The position numbers were made by a program, and so were the translations under genes. Below are positions 46,346-60,677 of a stretch of DNA of 64,000 bases, piece by piece; the first letter of the stretch is position 1; each line of letters opens with the position of its first letter. Below the pieces are notes generated by a model that was given only the letters and a program-made list of their open reading frames with translations, searched no databases and was not told the origin of the DNA. Location of the stretch: NCBI GenBank assembly GCA_022578605.1, contig MU394052.1, forward strand, positions 1,488,001 through 1,552,000, in the 5' to 3' direction. The stretch is from Camillea tinctor. Its lineage: Eukaryota; Ascomycota; Sordariomycetes; Xylariales; Xylariaceae.

Positions 46346-49300
46346 GGTAGAGTCCGAACCTTCTCGGACCCCTTGAGATATGTGTTTCACTATCTAAAGA
46401 GGTGTTTTCTACAATAACCCTACGTTCCTACAATCAGCCTAAGATACTTTGGATAAAGGAGATGAGTGATGATTATAATACTTGCTTATTTCCTTTCACT
46501 TATTTTGGTACTGTTTGGGGCTATCAGGATGAACTTTATGCCAGTCTGGCTAGAAGCCTGCAGTAGTTTACGAAGATACCCGCACTGAATTGGCCATTTT
46601 ACAGCAATCCTATATTGTTTCCATGGGTAGTGAAAATATACGTATCCTGGTGACCTGTAATAGTCATGTATGGTATGATTTGAATATGTACGACTGCTGT
46701 TGCTTTCTTGATCTAAACGCAGTAAGTATATGGGAAGCATTATATTCAAATAAGGATAAACTTTAAAGAAGCCTCAAGGTTATATATTTGATAATGGCTA
46801 TAGCCTTGATAAGCCCAGAATACGTTCTGGTTACCGAGCGGCACTGGATATGGCAAACTAGAAATTAGTTTCGAACTCTTAGCCCTAGATTCCTAGACTT
46901 TATGGGTATCTTAGGTATGTAGTTTGGTATTATATATTCTGGCTTCTATCGTAACTGTATTGACATACTTTGTTTGTCGATATGAGTTAGTCACGGTCGT
47001 TAAATAATTGTCACCGACTTTTACGCAATACGGATCCCTGACTCGGCACATCTCGGGCGTCTTCGTAGCCGACTCAGCTATACATTACAAGCTCTTCAAC
47101 TCACGAGGACATCGTTGGTGCCTAATTGATAACTGGAAAGTCTCTTCTAACCAGTGGCAAGTTTTATTGGCAAAGGGAGTATGGTGACCGCAGTGGTAAT
47201 ACATATATATACCTAGTGAACAGGTTAGTTAGTTCTCTGTCCCTCCCCATCCCCTTTATTGCTATCATTTTTGACAACTATCTCGATCATACCTTGGTCT
47301 AGGATATCCGTTACAAGTTAGAAGATGACATATTGACGATCATGGGAAATTCTCACCCATGACTGGATTCCACGTGTCGGGACAAGTCCCCCCTGCTGCT
47401 GACAAAAAAAGGACTTTCCCTCCCCCCTACAACTCCATAGGTAAATAAATATACATCATATTCAAGGGGAGGGGGGCGGTCTTAGCGGGATGGTAAGCGG
47501 AGAATGTGTGGTAAAGCCCTGCTCCTCCACCATCACCACTACCCTTCATCCCGCCGCTTGTGGGGGGGCGAAGGGGAAGGGGAGGGAGGGATCCCGATGC
47601 CAAGTGGGTAGGGGCATATGAGTCAATGGATCGTGACGAGGCGCGTCTAATATCTGATATATCTAATTTCAGCAGCGCTCGTCTATCCATTCATCCCATT
47701 CATTACCATTCATTATTAAGCCACCTACATAGCCAGATTTCCTATTTCGATCTCGTACCTCCCTCTTTTCCTCCCATGTCATTATAACAAGGGGGGCTGT
47801 TGGGATCAAAGTAGTCACAATGCCTTAGTCTGTGACCAACACTATCACTATCACCACCACTACTATAGGTAATATTCCCCTTTCGCCCCCCCTCCTCCTC
47901 CCCCCTTCTCTTCTTACTTGCGTACGTTACCTCAGGTCCGTGAGACTTCTTGGCATCCCGCGATTCAGAAGAATGAGGGTGTAGTAACGATGTCACCATA
48001 ATGTACGGTCCCGGCTAGACTGTACATATTCACCTTTTGGGGGCGATCCAGCTGCCGAAGCTCCCGGGGAAGAGAAAAGAAGGGGAGGGACTTACTATGT
48101 ATGTACTTAAGTTCCCGACCCCCCTGTTGCTCTCAAGACTCTTTTGTTCTCCTTATCTATTATTAGGTGGCTTGTGATTCTTGTAGCAGACAATTTCTTT
48201 TCGTTCAGTTGAGCTCGGGTATCCTATCTAAGCTTACGGGCCGGTGCCTTTCATTTCTTCCTCTTTCACCACTTACTATTATGGTTTGGGAAGGGAAATT
48301 CGACGAGAGAACTGAAAAAAGCCTGGTCTTGATGCGGGATAGCAAAGGTTTACAAGTAACATAGGTAGGTATATAGATTGTATGTTTCCTTATATATGTA
48401 CGTACGTAGTCAGTATACATTTGATCCCAAACCTGTCGTTTCTGGCTCCTATGCTTCCTCCCCCCCCTCTTCTCGTTGAAACCCGACATCATACCGGCAC
48501 CGAAGTTAGCGCCTCTTAATAACAATGTTATATGTAACTAAGAAAAAAAATACCTAAGAAGACCAAGACAAATATTTACGAATGAAAGTGTCCTTGTCAT
48601 TCATCATAGCTAAGGCTCTCCTGCAATAAGAAAAGGGGGGAAAGAGGGCCACGATAGCTCATGAGAAATTACCTCCCTGATGTCCTCCCCGTAAGATCCT
48701 ACGGCCGCATGACGATACGTGCGTGCTGTCGGGGGCTTCGGCCGTAAGACTAGCGTACGCACATGACGTTGTCACTGCACCTGTAGCGATATATATGTCT
48801 ATACCCCCACGTCAAACCTTTCTCACCTTCCTCTTTTCCCTGGGAGTGAGTGGTGAAGAACCCTGGATATATATAAATACGTACAGGTACTTTCTATATT
48901 ACACTTTGGTCTCAGTTGAAGATGCTGTGATGGTTCTAGAAAAGCGTGTTGAGCCTATACATAGAGAGAGAGAGCTAAACAACCGTAAGCATTGGACTCG
49001 CAAGATAGATAATGCTCTGCGCGCAACCTAGCTGTCCGTGGCTTGCGTAGGACTCTTCCTCTAACCTAATACGTACGCAGTGTTTTGATAATACGGTAAG
49101 TTATATCTAGGACAGAGCTGAATAGCAGGGAGTCTAATGCCCTCGGATATGTATCTCCTCGTCCTAGCTTTGGTTGCAGACATGGAAAGGTCGGAGCAAG
49201 TTGCCTTATAACAGTACCACAGTCAAACCCGAGGGAGAAATGCGTTTGACTTCTTATAGAACACTGAGGCAACTTTCACATTTGAGATAAGTTGCTCATG

Positions 49301-49906
49301 CGGGCATAGCTGTTCTAATATCAAGAGCATTCGATGACAATTCTAAGTGAGAGTATATACCTTGAACATATTTGGATAAATCCTTTTTTGTACCATGTCC
49401 TCTCCTCTCCTAGCACCCATCATTCAGGGGTAGGGAGTCTTCTATAACCTCGATGTAAAAGGGGGAGGCGTTCAGCCACTCTTGGTAATCAAGCCACGCA
49501 GCCCCGCCTTGCATTGCCCCTCAAAAAGCCCACCCCACATGTCGGACCCACTACCACTTATCAAGCTCGAGCCACAGCTAAAAGCTAAGTCTTCCACCAA
49601 TCATTGAATCAGAACCCCCTGCTCTAGCTCCAGCTCAAAAAATCTCCCGTTATCAAAGTCCGTCAATCAATTCAGCCTTGCATAAAGCTACAATTGCCAT
49701 TGATCGTCTTCTTATTCTTTTCTCTCCTTTTTTTTTTTTTTGTTAGTGGTGACATTGTGCAATTATATAGTCGTATTCCCACGGGCTATATTCAATAAGA
49801 TAAAAACATAAAGTTTACTACCAAAATTAATACCTATCTTATATCCTACTTTACTCAACTCCCCAAACCTAAGAGATAGCAGAATAGCCCCTCCTCGCAT
49901 TCCACA
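46346..49906. other. Intergenic, 3.6 kb, gene-poor
   Basis: AT-rich from 46.4 to 47.3 kb, then mixed with G/C runs (47.4-48.5 kb). Short open frames on both strands, none with a family I recognise or convincing splice sites. The last 300 bp are the RRP42 promoter with a T-rich tract at 49728-49742. Confidence 0.5.
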
Positions 49907-51162
49907 ATGGCAACGGCGACAACACAACACCTGCTCCTGTCGCCAGCTGAGCTCGCCTACCTACACAGCACCCTAAGCCTGACCCCTCCCATCCGACCTG
50001 ACGGGCGCTTAGCCACGCAATTCCGCCCACTGACCGCCGAGACGGGGATCCTGCCGGGCACCTATGGCAGTGCGCGCGTGTGCTTCGCCGACGGGACAGA
50101 AGCGATTGTAGGTGTTAAAGCCGACGTTGAAAAGACACGGCGAACGCGGATAAGTCCCGAGGGTCAGAATGGCAGGCGGCAACGGAGAAAACGGCAAATC
50201 GGGGACGATGTGGGAGGCGGGGAAGAGGAGGAGGAAGAAGAAGAAGAAGAAGAATCAGCCATAGTGGGGGAGAACGACTGGGTGGAGATGACGGTCGAGA
50301 TACTGGGGCACCGTGACGACGACAACAGCACCGTGTTCCTAGCGGCGATGCTGAGCGAGGCCCTGCTCTCAGACGGCGAGCTGACCAAGAAGCTGTGGAT
50401 CAACCGGCGGTTTCACTGGAAGCTATACATCGACGTAAGTCGAAGCCAACATTCCTTTCCTGGCTGATCAACAACAACAACAACTAATAAACCTATGTAC
50501 AGATCATACTCATCTCCCCGCCGCTCTCCTACCCCCTCCCCCTCCTCAGCCTAACCACCCACCTCGCCCTGCTCTCCACCCGCCTCCCGCGCCTCAAGTC
50601 CGAGGCCGACGAGGACCCCATGTTCGACGACGACTGGGCCGCGTCGCAGCCCATCTACCCCTCCTCCCGCGCCTCCTCCTCTTCAAGACCCCCCATCACC
50701 CTGCTCGTCATGGCCATCGGCGAGAACATCATCTTCGACCCGTCGAAGGAAGAGCTCGCCGTCGCCGACAGCGTGCTCGCCGTCTCCGTGGTTGAGGCCG
50801 CAGTAGCAGCTACCACCACCACCACTACAGACGATGGCGACGTAGACGTAGACATGGAGGATGATCGGAAAACGCGCCGGAGGAACCTGCGCCTCCTGTC
50901 CGTGCGCACCGTCGACCCGCCCTCGCGACTGACCGCCCCGGGCGTGCCCAACGCCGTCAACGCCGCGGCGTGGGGGCAGGCGCCGCCGGGGGCATCGGCC
51001 AAGGACCCGGGCGTCGAGACGGAGGACGTGGAGGGGGTGTGGAGGCCGCCGCGGGGCGGGGCCAAGATGGCCGTGCTGAGCGCCATGGTGCAGAAGGTGC
51101 TGGAAAAGGGGGGCATCGCGGATGAGGTGCTCGACGGGTTGGATGGGGTCGAGTTGGAATAA
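49907..51162 (+). CDS. rrp42: Exosome core subunit RRP42 (RNase PH-like)
   Basis: Exons 49907-50434 and 50503-51162 (phase 0) give 395 aa. Rrp42 (EXOSC7) is one of six RNase PH-type ring subunits of the RNA exosome. The fold is clear: LSPAELAYLHSTLSLTPPIR, PDGRLATQFRPLTAETGILP, GSARVCFADGTEAIVGVKAD, then KLWINRRFHWKLYIDIILIS and a second RNase PH lobe with LLVMAIGENIIFDPSKEELA. Fungal features are an inserted acidic loop (about residues 103-117, a run of Glu after GGGEEEE) and Ser/Thr/Asp-rich loops in the second half. Rrp42 is catalytically inert in other eukaryotes and expected to be so here. Confidence 0.93.
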
Positions 51163-51487
51163 GAAGATTAATAAAATAAGGAAAAGAAAAGAAAAGAAAG
51201 GAAAGGAAAAGAAAATAAGGAGGGAGGATATTGTCTTTTTTTTTCGATCTCGTAAAATGTGTCAATGATACCATACGTAGAAACGGCAAAAGCTAAAAAA
51301 GAAAAGAAAACATAATGCGCTGAATCACCCTTCCAATCAGACGGCGCAAATTTGTTCATATATATATGTACAGTTACTTGTTCATTCGCCCCCATTTTTT
51401 ACTTGTAACCGGTGCCGACACCTTCACCCTCCCTTTCCTTCTACCCTTTTTGCTCCCCCCCTCTCACTCCCAAAAGCCTGCTTCACA
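51163..51487. other. Convergent intergenic, RRP42 / mitochondrial membrane protein
   Basis: 325 bp with an A/G-rich stretch (51180-51225) right after RRP42; no gene. Confidence 0.5.
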
Positions 51488-52629
51488 TCAGAAGAGACCG
51501 AGGAACTTCTTCTTCTTTTCCCCATCGGGCCCACCCTCCGCAGCGGCAATCTGCTCCCCCGGCGCGACCGGCGACTGGGGATCGTACCCCTCCTGCTGCT
51601 CCGGGCCCGACGGGGGCGGCGGGGGGGCCTCCAGGTTGCGGCTGCCCCACAGGCCGGTGGCGGGCTCGAGCCCGTGGGCTTTGCGGTACTCGTTGCGCTT
51701 GGCGAGGTCGTCGGCCTTGCGGCGGCGCTTCTCCGACGTCTGCGCCGAGAGGTGCTCCTCGTGCAGCCGGATCACCTCGACGCAGGTGCTGGCGTACTGC
51801 AGCGGGTGCCGCGGCAGCTCCGACAGCGGCGGGATCAGGTCCGCGAAGGGCGAGCTCGACTTGAAGCTCTGCGCGAAACTGAATATGGCGAGGCCGCTGA
51901 GGGTGCCCTGTGGGAGGAGCGTTAGTTGGCGTGAGGTGGGGAAGGGGGAGGGAGGGAAAGGGGGAGATAGGGGGGAGGGACATATCATACCAGAGTGATG
52001 AACAGGTGGATGCTCCGGCTGTGGATGAACCAGTGCGCCCACGTGTTCTCGGGGGGCGGCATGCCGGGGTACGATGTCGCGCGCTGGGCCTTGATCTCGT
52101 CGGCCGTGGGCGAGCCGCCGTAGTGCTTCGGCATGGATCGGGGGAGCCGGGCCCCGTGCGACGGGGGGTTGAAGCGCTCCGGCTTCTCGAGCACGATGGG
52201 CTTCGAGGGGTCTGCTCGAGGAGGAGGAGGAGAGGGGCGCCGCGATGCTGGCTGCGCTGCCGGCTCCGGCCGCTTGTCATGCTGAGCCCGCAGGGGTGGC
52301 TGCGGAGAAGCTCCTGCGGATGCACGTGCGGGCGATGATGATGATGATGACGGGGGCTGCTTCGTTGGCGGGGATGCCCTCGTGGCCTTGGAGGCAGGCG
52401 ATTTGGTGGACGCGGCCCTCGGGCCTGCGACTCTGGCTGCGGAGGCGGCGGCTCTCGGGGTCGACGTGGTGGCCATGGAGACGTAGCGCACTAGCACGGG
52501 CCCGACATCCCCTGGGAGCGCTGGCCTGGCGAGGGCCGTGGCGGTGGTGCGGGCCGCGGTGCGCCAGAGTGGTCCATGCTGGGGCAGCAGGAAACGCGGG
52601 ATGGAGGTTGTCTTGGAGGCCATGACCAT
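51488..52629 (-). CDS. Predicted mitochondrial membrane protein, conserved in fungi
   Basis: Exons 51991-52629 and 51488-51907 (phase 0) give about 352 aa, or two residues fewer if the ATG at 52623 is used. The N-terminus is Arg/Thr/Ser-rich with no acidic residue for over 35 positions, a mitochondrial presequence. A Ser/Ala/Pro-rich linker leads to a conserved block: KPERFNPPSHGARLPRSMPK, YPGMPPPENTWAHWFIHSRS, then a transmembrane helix (IHLFITLGTLSGLAIFSFAQ) and SSPFADLIPP. The C-terminal part is charged and helical with a Pro-rich tail. I recognise the block as fungus-specific but know no assigned function. Third positions are extremely GC-rich. Confidence 0.85.
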
Positions 52630-53633
52630 GCGCCCACGATGAGAGAGGGATATATATATATATATATGTTAGGATAGGAGAATAATTCTATAGTCCGGAA
52701 TAGGGATATATAGATAGATAGATAGAAAAATGTGAGGATTATGCTAGACTTGCTTTCTGAGAGCTCAATTCCATGCACTGTGCTGTCTCAATTGCTTCAT
52801 TACCGGTTGAAAGCCAGGTAAGTTAACATGACATGACTCGATGGTTGTGTTTATGCATGAAGCTCAAACAACAATCTGCTTAGCTACTTAAGTAAGTAGT
52901 AGTAGTGTACATAAGTAATAGCTATCGATACGGATAAACGGTTAACCTAGGTTTTACTCTATCCAACCCGGGGTGTGATGATCGCGATCGGTCAGGGCAG
53001 TTACCCACCATAAAGTTTAGAGCTAAAAGGACCATACCTTCAGCTACGGGGCTGCGGCAGTTGTCATCATCTGGGCGTAATGAGTGTCGAAATTTTTTAA
53101 CCTTTTTTTTCATCCCATGTGCTTGGCAATTCCGAGATTTCCCCCCCAACACTGCTAAGCTACCTCCCTAGACCCAGTTATTTTAGGGATTTGAGTAGGG
53201 ATTTCAGGGCGGACCCAGTAAATCAATGTGAGTGATTGCCCTTCGACCGGATTTCCCCGGAAGCGTATTACATTTGCCAAGTTCCTATTGGCCCAAAAGG
53301 AAGAGTTTTAGTGGCGCCACATTGTGGCTCACGTATTTCCGGTTTGGCCATGTCACTAATAGCAGCGCATGCACATGCGGTATTGTGTGTGTGTGGTCGC
53401 TGAGCTCATGGCTTTTTAAGATTCCAGGCTCGCCTTGAATATTTTTTTTTCTTCTCCTGTTTCCCTCAGAGAAAAAAATAAAATAAACACCATCCCTCAA
53501 GCGAAACATCTTTTTTTAGACGAACTTTCCTTGGTTCCTCACTTAGACGATCTTAAAGCAATTTGCTTTTACTTTCTCTAATCACTAATAATATCCTATT
53601 CTACTCTCTTTTCACTTACACAGAACCGTCAAG
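52630..53633. promoter_or_regulatory. Divergent intergenic, membrane protein / cytochrome c
   Basis: 1.0 kb between divergent genes for two mitochondrial proteins. A (TA)n run (52651-52667), GATA triplet-like repeats (52712-52725) and a CCAAT box in reverse (ATTGG, 53287-53291) are present. A T-rich tract precedes cytochrome c. Confidence 0.5.
53287..53291 (-). promoter_or_regulatory. CCAAT box upstream of cytochrome c
   Basis: ATTGG on the plus strand (CCAAT on minus), within CCTATTGGCCCA, about 340 bp upstream of the ATG. The HAP/CBC complex that binds CCAAT controls respiratory genes including cytochrome c in ascomycetes; the match is only five bases. Confidence 0.3.
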
Positions 53634-54603
<970 letters not shown>

Positions 54604-55184
54604 ATGGGACCAACTCCCAAGCCAAGCATGACGTGTAACGATAGCATAGCATAGACGGATCGGCCAATAATGTATTTATAGACTAGACCCGTTTGGGCGC
54701 TCCGTTGGTGTGCGGTGCGAGCATATATCCCATCTCCCCTTTTTTTTCTTTTTACTCTTTTATCGCTTATAAAAAACTTATTTTATGGTTGATGTTTATT
54801 TTACATGCTGGAATTCAAGATTTTACCATCTAAAAGAGACATTGGGATCGGATTGGATGTAAAAAATTGGGCGCCAGTGACGTTTTGGTGGAAATCTAAA
54901 AATAGAATAACTCATGACATCAATGGAAAAATATCTGTTCTTGTTTTCTTTTCGCCAATCGATTACTCCTGTATTGGGGTTAATGCTGTATTATGTAGTA
55001 GCTACTGGGAGATCACGGGGTACACAGCAGTAGATTACCCCATAGAACAAAGTTAACTGCTTTCGGGTATATGGTTAGAAGCGATGGTGTTGCAAGCAAT
55101 CGTATGTTCTAGTCTCCCGCGTAACAACGTTATGATCTCCCAAGCCCCTGCTTGTTAGATTCTCTATAATTGTCGTTGTCGTTA
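54604..55184. other. Convergent intergenic, cytochrome c / RIX7
   Basis: 581 bp of 3' flanks. A repeated GCATA phrase (AGCATAGCATAG) lies just after the cytochrome c stop. No gene. Confidence 0.5.
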
Positions 55185-57501
55185 TTACCAACCAAGCTCC
55201 CTAAGTGCTCTAAACTGTTCTAAATCACCCGTAGTTATGCTAGGCTTAACTTTGCTGAGTGCAGTCTCCCAATCCCTCAAAATTAACATCTGCTCGGACT
55301 CGGACCCTTCAGCTCTGAACCGTTTAAGGGCCGCCTCTCCTGCTGCACGGTGGAGGTTTTCCAGGTCGGCACCACTGAACCCTTCGCACCGCGGGTCTCG
55401 GCCTACAACATCGAGGCTATCCACGTAAGGGTAGTTTGGTAACTGGAATCTTATGCGCGTCTTGAGAATGTCCACACGGCCGTCGGCGTCCGGCACGTCG
55501 ATGAAGATGTGGGTGCCCAGCCGGCCAGGCCGCAGCATAGCCGGGTCAATCATGTCCGGCCGATTGGTGGCCCCAATAATGTATATGCCCTGCCGGCTAC
55601 CAATTCCGTCTAGTTCTGTAAGCAGCTGGTTCACCACCCGCTTACTAGCATCGGCCCCATTGCTATCGCGTCGGGGGCAGAGGGCATCCAGCTCATCGAA
55701 GAAGACTATACACGGGATCGATGCGCGCGCGCGGTTGAAAACCTGACGTACGGCTCGTTCCGACTCTCCCAGGTATTTATTTAGTAGTTCGGGACCCTTG
55801 ACCGAGATAAAATTGGCCTTGGCTTCATTTGCTACCGCCATGGCCATGAGTGTCTTACCACATCCAGGAGGGCCCCAGAGTAGGACACCAGAGGGTGTCG
55901 TGATACCTAATTTCTCAAATATCTCTGGGCAGTCGATGGGGTCGACAATAGACATAGTGAGTTGCTCACGCGCATCTCTTAGGGAACCGACCTGGTCCCA
56001 AGTGGTATCGGGAATTGTGGTAAAACCTTCGCGCTTGGCAGATGGCTGAACCTTCTTGACAGCTTCAGATAGATGTTTCATAGTGATTAAGATACTGCCC
56101 CTTTCTGAAACCTCGAGTGGATTATTGGTGACCCAGCGGAACTCCCTGCAAGCTTCATCGTCACTATCATCGCTGTCGTCGTCGACTTTCATGTTCACAT
56201 TAGGGTCGATTGCGCGAGAGACTAGCTCCTCCGCCAGAAGGTTCCCAGCTTCTACAACTACATCGGACAAGTCGGCGCCAACGAACCCAGGCGTTAGCTT
56301 GGCTAATTTCTTGAAATCGATATCATCAGAAATAGCTCTCTTGCGCAGCAACGTGCGGAAAATAGACGCTCGTGCCCTCTCGTTGGGAATACTGATGCAT
56401 ATCTCTTTATCGAATCTCCCTGCTCGTCGGAGAGCTGGGTCAAGATTGTCTGGTCGATTAGTAGCCGCAATGGTTACGACAGGCTTGCCTTCCATTATCA
56501 AGGTTTCCATATCGTCCATGCAGGTTAGCATTTGAGAGACCATGCGCTTCTCCATTTCTCTCTGAGCATTTTCACGCTTTCCCATGATGGCATCGATCTC
56601 ATCAATAAAAATCAGACAGGGGGCGAGTGACCTGGCTTCATCGTACAGTGCCCTTATTTTCTTTTCTGATTCACCAGACATACCGGCGACGAGCGTGGGG
56701 GCTGAAATCGGTATGTACGAAATGCCAAGTTCAGCAGCAATGGTATTCGCTAACCGAGTCTTGCCACAGCCTGGAGGCCCATGGAGCAAGATACCACGTG
56801 CCGGCGTCAATACACCCATCTTACAGAGTTCGGGGTTGCGTATCGGGAAGGCTACCGACTTGATGAGTAGCTTTATAGCTCCGCTCATGCCGCCAAGATC
56901 CTCAAAGCATAGGTTAGTTGGGGGACTGCGAGCATATCCTTGCTGCACGACCCTGCGTCTCTTAGCCTGGGGTTCGTCATCGGATCGCTTTGGGGCAGGT
57001 GTCGTTGAAGTACCGGTCCCAGCTCCGTTGACTCCATCGCCTGTTGAGGACATTGCCTCTTGCGATATGTTACGCTGTCTACTAGACAGGTTCCAGGATT
57101 TGACAATTCTTCTATTCATAAGAGAACTGTCTGTTTCCTATAACAAGTAATTAGTGAGCGTGATCAATAAGGGGTGAGACCGAAACCTAGTAAAAACCAA
57201 AATTTATTACCTTTGGTTTTGGTGACTTGGATACGGATTCGGAAACCTCGCCGTCCTCGTCCTCGTCCTCTTCGTCTTCTTCCTCCCTTTTCCGCTGGCG
57301 TAGTACTCGTTCAATGGAATCTTCGAGCTGCCGCTTTTTTCGACGTGCAAGACTAGAATTTGACCCTCTTATTGCGTCATAGACGCTATCAACTGTGAAT
57401 TTTGGGGTTGATTTCTTGTTATTCCCCTGATTCTCACGAAGATGCCGGTCTTCAATCTTCGAGATGAATTGGTATATCTCATAGTCTAATCCCCCCGACA
57501 T
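55185..57501 (-). CDS. rix7: Ribosome-biogenesis AAA-ATPase RIX7 (NVL)
   Basis: Exons 57211-57501 and 55185-57137 (phase 0) give 747 aa. Rix7 is a nucleolar double-ring AAA-ATPase that strips Nsa1 from pre-60S particles. Two AAA modules are present: D1 with Walker [14 protein letters not shown] at about 217 and Walker [14 protein letters not shown]2 with [20 protein letters not shown] at about 530, [20 protein letters not shown], Walker [11 protein letters not shown] and [19 protein letters not shown]. The N-terminal domain ([19 protein letters not shown]) and a very acidic/basic linker ([17 protein letters not shown]) fit nucleolar targeting. The ATG at 57501 is taken because nothing upstream offers an ATG in frame. 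Confidence 0.94.
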
Positions 57502-58827
57502 GATTAATGGCAAATAGAATGATGTACAAGGATTATCGGCATCAAAAAGCGAGAATGGTGGGGCAAGTGTTTAAATTATATGTTTAGGACCTGGAAAACA
57601 TTCCTTCTGTCTCTGAGAGTGCCCGTTACAATCGTAGGGACCTCATTAACCTTCAGAAGAGAGCGTTGTGAGTGTGAATTGGGAAAATAGTAGGGACTTG
57701 GCAGGAAATCTTCAACTGAAAATTAAAACGGGTCTGGTGGGTTATCTTGACCAATTATGATAAAGATAGCCACTGCTATTTTCTTGGATAACCTTATTTA
57801 TCTAACCTACCACTTACACTGACACCAACTCTATCAACTAACTTACCTAACCTAGATCAAGTGAGAGCAGGTAGTACCTATAAGACTCGTGCATTGCTTA
57901 AATAATGTATTTGGACTCACTGATGACAATAATTGTAGATCAGATATATACCTAAGGTATTTAGTTTGCATCGCAAGATAGGTAGCAGCATATACACCTA
58001 ACTAATATCAAGTATTCCTAATACTCTCTTTCAATATTCTGAACAAAACTCCATTCAATCTAAAAAGTCACCTAAGCATGTTACATAACCTACATAGTAG
58101 GTAGTATATAAGTACTATAGTCTAGGTTAGGGAAATGAAAATGAATAAAACTTTCGCTAGATAGATGCCAAGGTCCAGCCTACCAAGATAGGTAACCTAG
58201 GTTAGATCAGAATGAACGCACGCACGAGACCCTTTGCGTCATGCCTTCCCTGAATACTTAATCGATAGCGCTCACCTGCTTCGACCAATCTTGCCGCCCG
58301 CTACCGGCTTCTACTTAGCTGCATTCCGACCCTGTGCGACAACAACGACAGACAAACCCCATAGACGACTTGTGAAACAACGACTTCTTTGAAATATACC
58401 TTACTCAGGCAACCACCAAAGCAATTAACATTAACCTTTTTTTAAGCTACTGCTATATATTATTACTAGTACTTTATCATTATTCCTACCACCACCACCT
58501 CTTCCCACTTCTTCCCACTTACACCAGAAAACCGATAATCCCCGAAACGATCAAACATTACCAACCTCCCCTTAACGACGAAATAGCGACCGAGTTTTTT
58601 ATTTATCTCGTGGACAATGTGCCCGGCGGAGTCCTCCATAACGGATTCCAGGGCAAGGTGAAACGAACACCAAAACAGGGATAGGAAAGAGGAATTACAA
58701 CAAACCAAGATATAGGATAATATATAAGATAAGAAAAGGGGGGGAAAGAAGAAAAACATAAGGTGTGTGTGTGAGAGAGAGAAAGAGAAGGGAACCGGTA
58801 GAGAAGAAAATCAGTATAACTCTCACA
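57502..58827. promoter_or_regulatory. Divergent intergenic, RIX7 / VPS20
   Basis: 1.3 kb between divergent genes, AT-rich from 57.7 to 58.2 kb. ACCTAACCT at 57845-57853 and several CTAACCTA/TAGGTTAG words; a purine-rich AG tract ends just before VPS20. No gene seen. Confidence 0.5.
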
Positions 58828-59669
58828 ATGGGTAATAACAACAGTCGAGTGACCGCCCAAGACAGGTGAGTCTATTGATCCATCCACTCATCCAGTTCCC
58901 CCATCATCGCGATACCGAACCAGCCTATTACCGCGCCCACACTCTCAAACACCCACTAACAGACCACGCCTCCTCCTCCCCCCCCCAACAGAGCGATCCT
59001 CGACCTCAAGCTCCAGCGCGACAAGCTACACCAGTACCAGCGGCGCATCGTCGTGCTCACGGACCGCGAGACGGCGATAGCGCGGGAGATGCTCGCGGCG
59101 GGCGACAAGAAGCGCGCGCTGCTCGCGCTGCGGCGCAAGAAGTACCAGGAGTCTTTGCTGTCGCAGACGGACGCGCAGCTGGCGCAGCTGGAGCAGCTGA
59201 CGCGCAGCGTGGAGTTCGCGCTGATCCAGAAGGACGTGGTCTTCGGGCTGCAGCAGGGGACCCGGGTGCTGCGCGAGATCCACGCCGAGATGGGCGGGAT
59301 CGCCCACGTCGAGAAGCTCATGGGCGAGTCGGCCGATGCTATCGCTTACCAGAAGGTGAGTTCAATATACATATATATACATACAACAATGATGATGATG
59401 ATAATAATGATAATCAAACTAACCATACCCCCTCTCTTGCGTAGGAGGTCAGCGAAATGCTCGGTGGTCGCATCACCAACCAGGACGAGGACGAAGTCGA
59501 GGACGAGCTAGCCGCCCTCGAGCTCGAAGTCAACGGGCCGCCGCCCGTGCGCATGCCCGCCGTTCCCGACACCAAGCTGCCCGAACCCGAGGTATCGGTC
59601 GTGCAAGAACCTGAAGCCGCGCCCCAAGAGCGGCGGCAGGCGGAGAGGACGCCCATGCTTGCTTCATAG
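58828..59669 (+). CDS. vps20: ESCRT-III subunit Vps20 (CHMP6)
   Basis: Exons 58828-58865, 58992-59355 and 59445-59669 (junctions AG|A, then phase 0) give 208 aa. Vps20 nucleates Snf7 polymer at endosomes after contact with ESCRT-II Vps25. The N-terminus MGNNNS is a myristoylation signal (Gly2), characteristic of Vps20 within ESCRT-III. The charged helical core runs AILDLKLQRDKLHQYQRRIV, ALLALRRKKYQESLLSQTDA, and the C-terminal half has EVSEMLGGRITNQDEDEVED followed by acidic ELAALELEV, a likely MIM-type motif for the Vps4 ATPase. A Pro/Glu-rich tail ends PMLAS. A 38-nt first exon carries the lipid signal. Confidence 0.95.
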
Positions 59670-60677
59670 TACACAATACTACCGATTGAATTGGAATTAT
59701 CGGATATATGATTTTTCAGGCATATTACGATGGTGGACTGCCGGGGAGGGGATGAAATGTGATCTTGAAGAGATGCCTAATAACGGGCAGTTTTTTTTGG
59801 GTTAGATTTGGAGGCTAGCAATCAACATCACGTATTTTCGAAATGGATAGACAGGGAAGCGGAGTTAACTCGAGTATTTAATTTTTTGTTTTTGCTTTTT
59901 ATAAACAGACCAGAGCTAGCTTGCAAATGCATACATGTGTTATCTGGGGGAGCTTTATCCAGTACACGACTCCAGCCGTACTCCTAAGACTGACGAGTGA
60001 TATACATATATACATACGTGTATGTGGCGTTAGACAAAATGAGTTCCTCTGGGTGAAAAAAAAAGGAAAAGGAAAACCGCTTTCCACGAGGCAGCGACGT
60101 CTAAGGGAGAAAGAAAATGGTCTCTCCGAAGCCTTCTAACCGAACTCCATAACCTCCTTTTTCTGCTTAGTAGAACCATGCTTGGTATCTTAATACAGCC
60201 ATCCCTAACGCCTGTTATGCAGTCATGCTTCCCGAGGGGGACAAAAGACGATCTATCTCAACTATGCCAAATGGCAGGGTATCTTGAATGCTGCTGTTCG
60301 AAACCGAATTTTTTTCTTTACCTTGCCCACCCACTCTAAAGAAATAAGCCCCGGGGCTCTCCGTCTATCTACTCGGACCGTTTTTGTTGAATCTAGCAGG
60401 CATGACCTTTTAATATATCGATGCTACTAAGATGTCAGTCAAAGCTCAGGTTTTTCAATAAATGCCGATAATAACTAACAAATACGGTGCCATTTAAACA
60501 CCACCTTAAGGTTCTAGCACAGTTGATACCAAGTGCAGGTGCACGAGACGTGGACATAATATCTTGTTGCGTTTAGCAGAAGAATTACCACGAAATGGCG
60601 AGATTTGATAGTTAGCAAACTCGGAAGGATATTTGTGACAAATAAGCAAAAAACGCCAAAAGAGCACTCATTGCGAA
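59670..60677. other. Convergent intergenic, VPS20 / DUF2293
   Basis: 1.0 kb of 3' flanks; no gene, repeat or structured RNA recognised. Confidence 0.5.

Noticed and set aside
51366..51998. 210-aa plus-strand frame and other long frames at 51.4-52.6 kb
   Set aside because: Antisense or out-of-frame shadows of the very GC-rich mitochondrial membrane protein gene.
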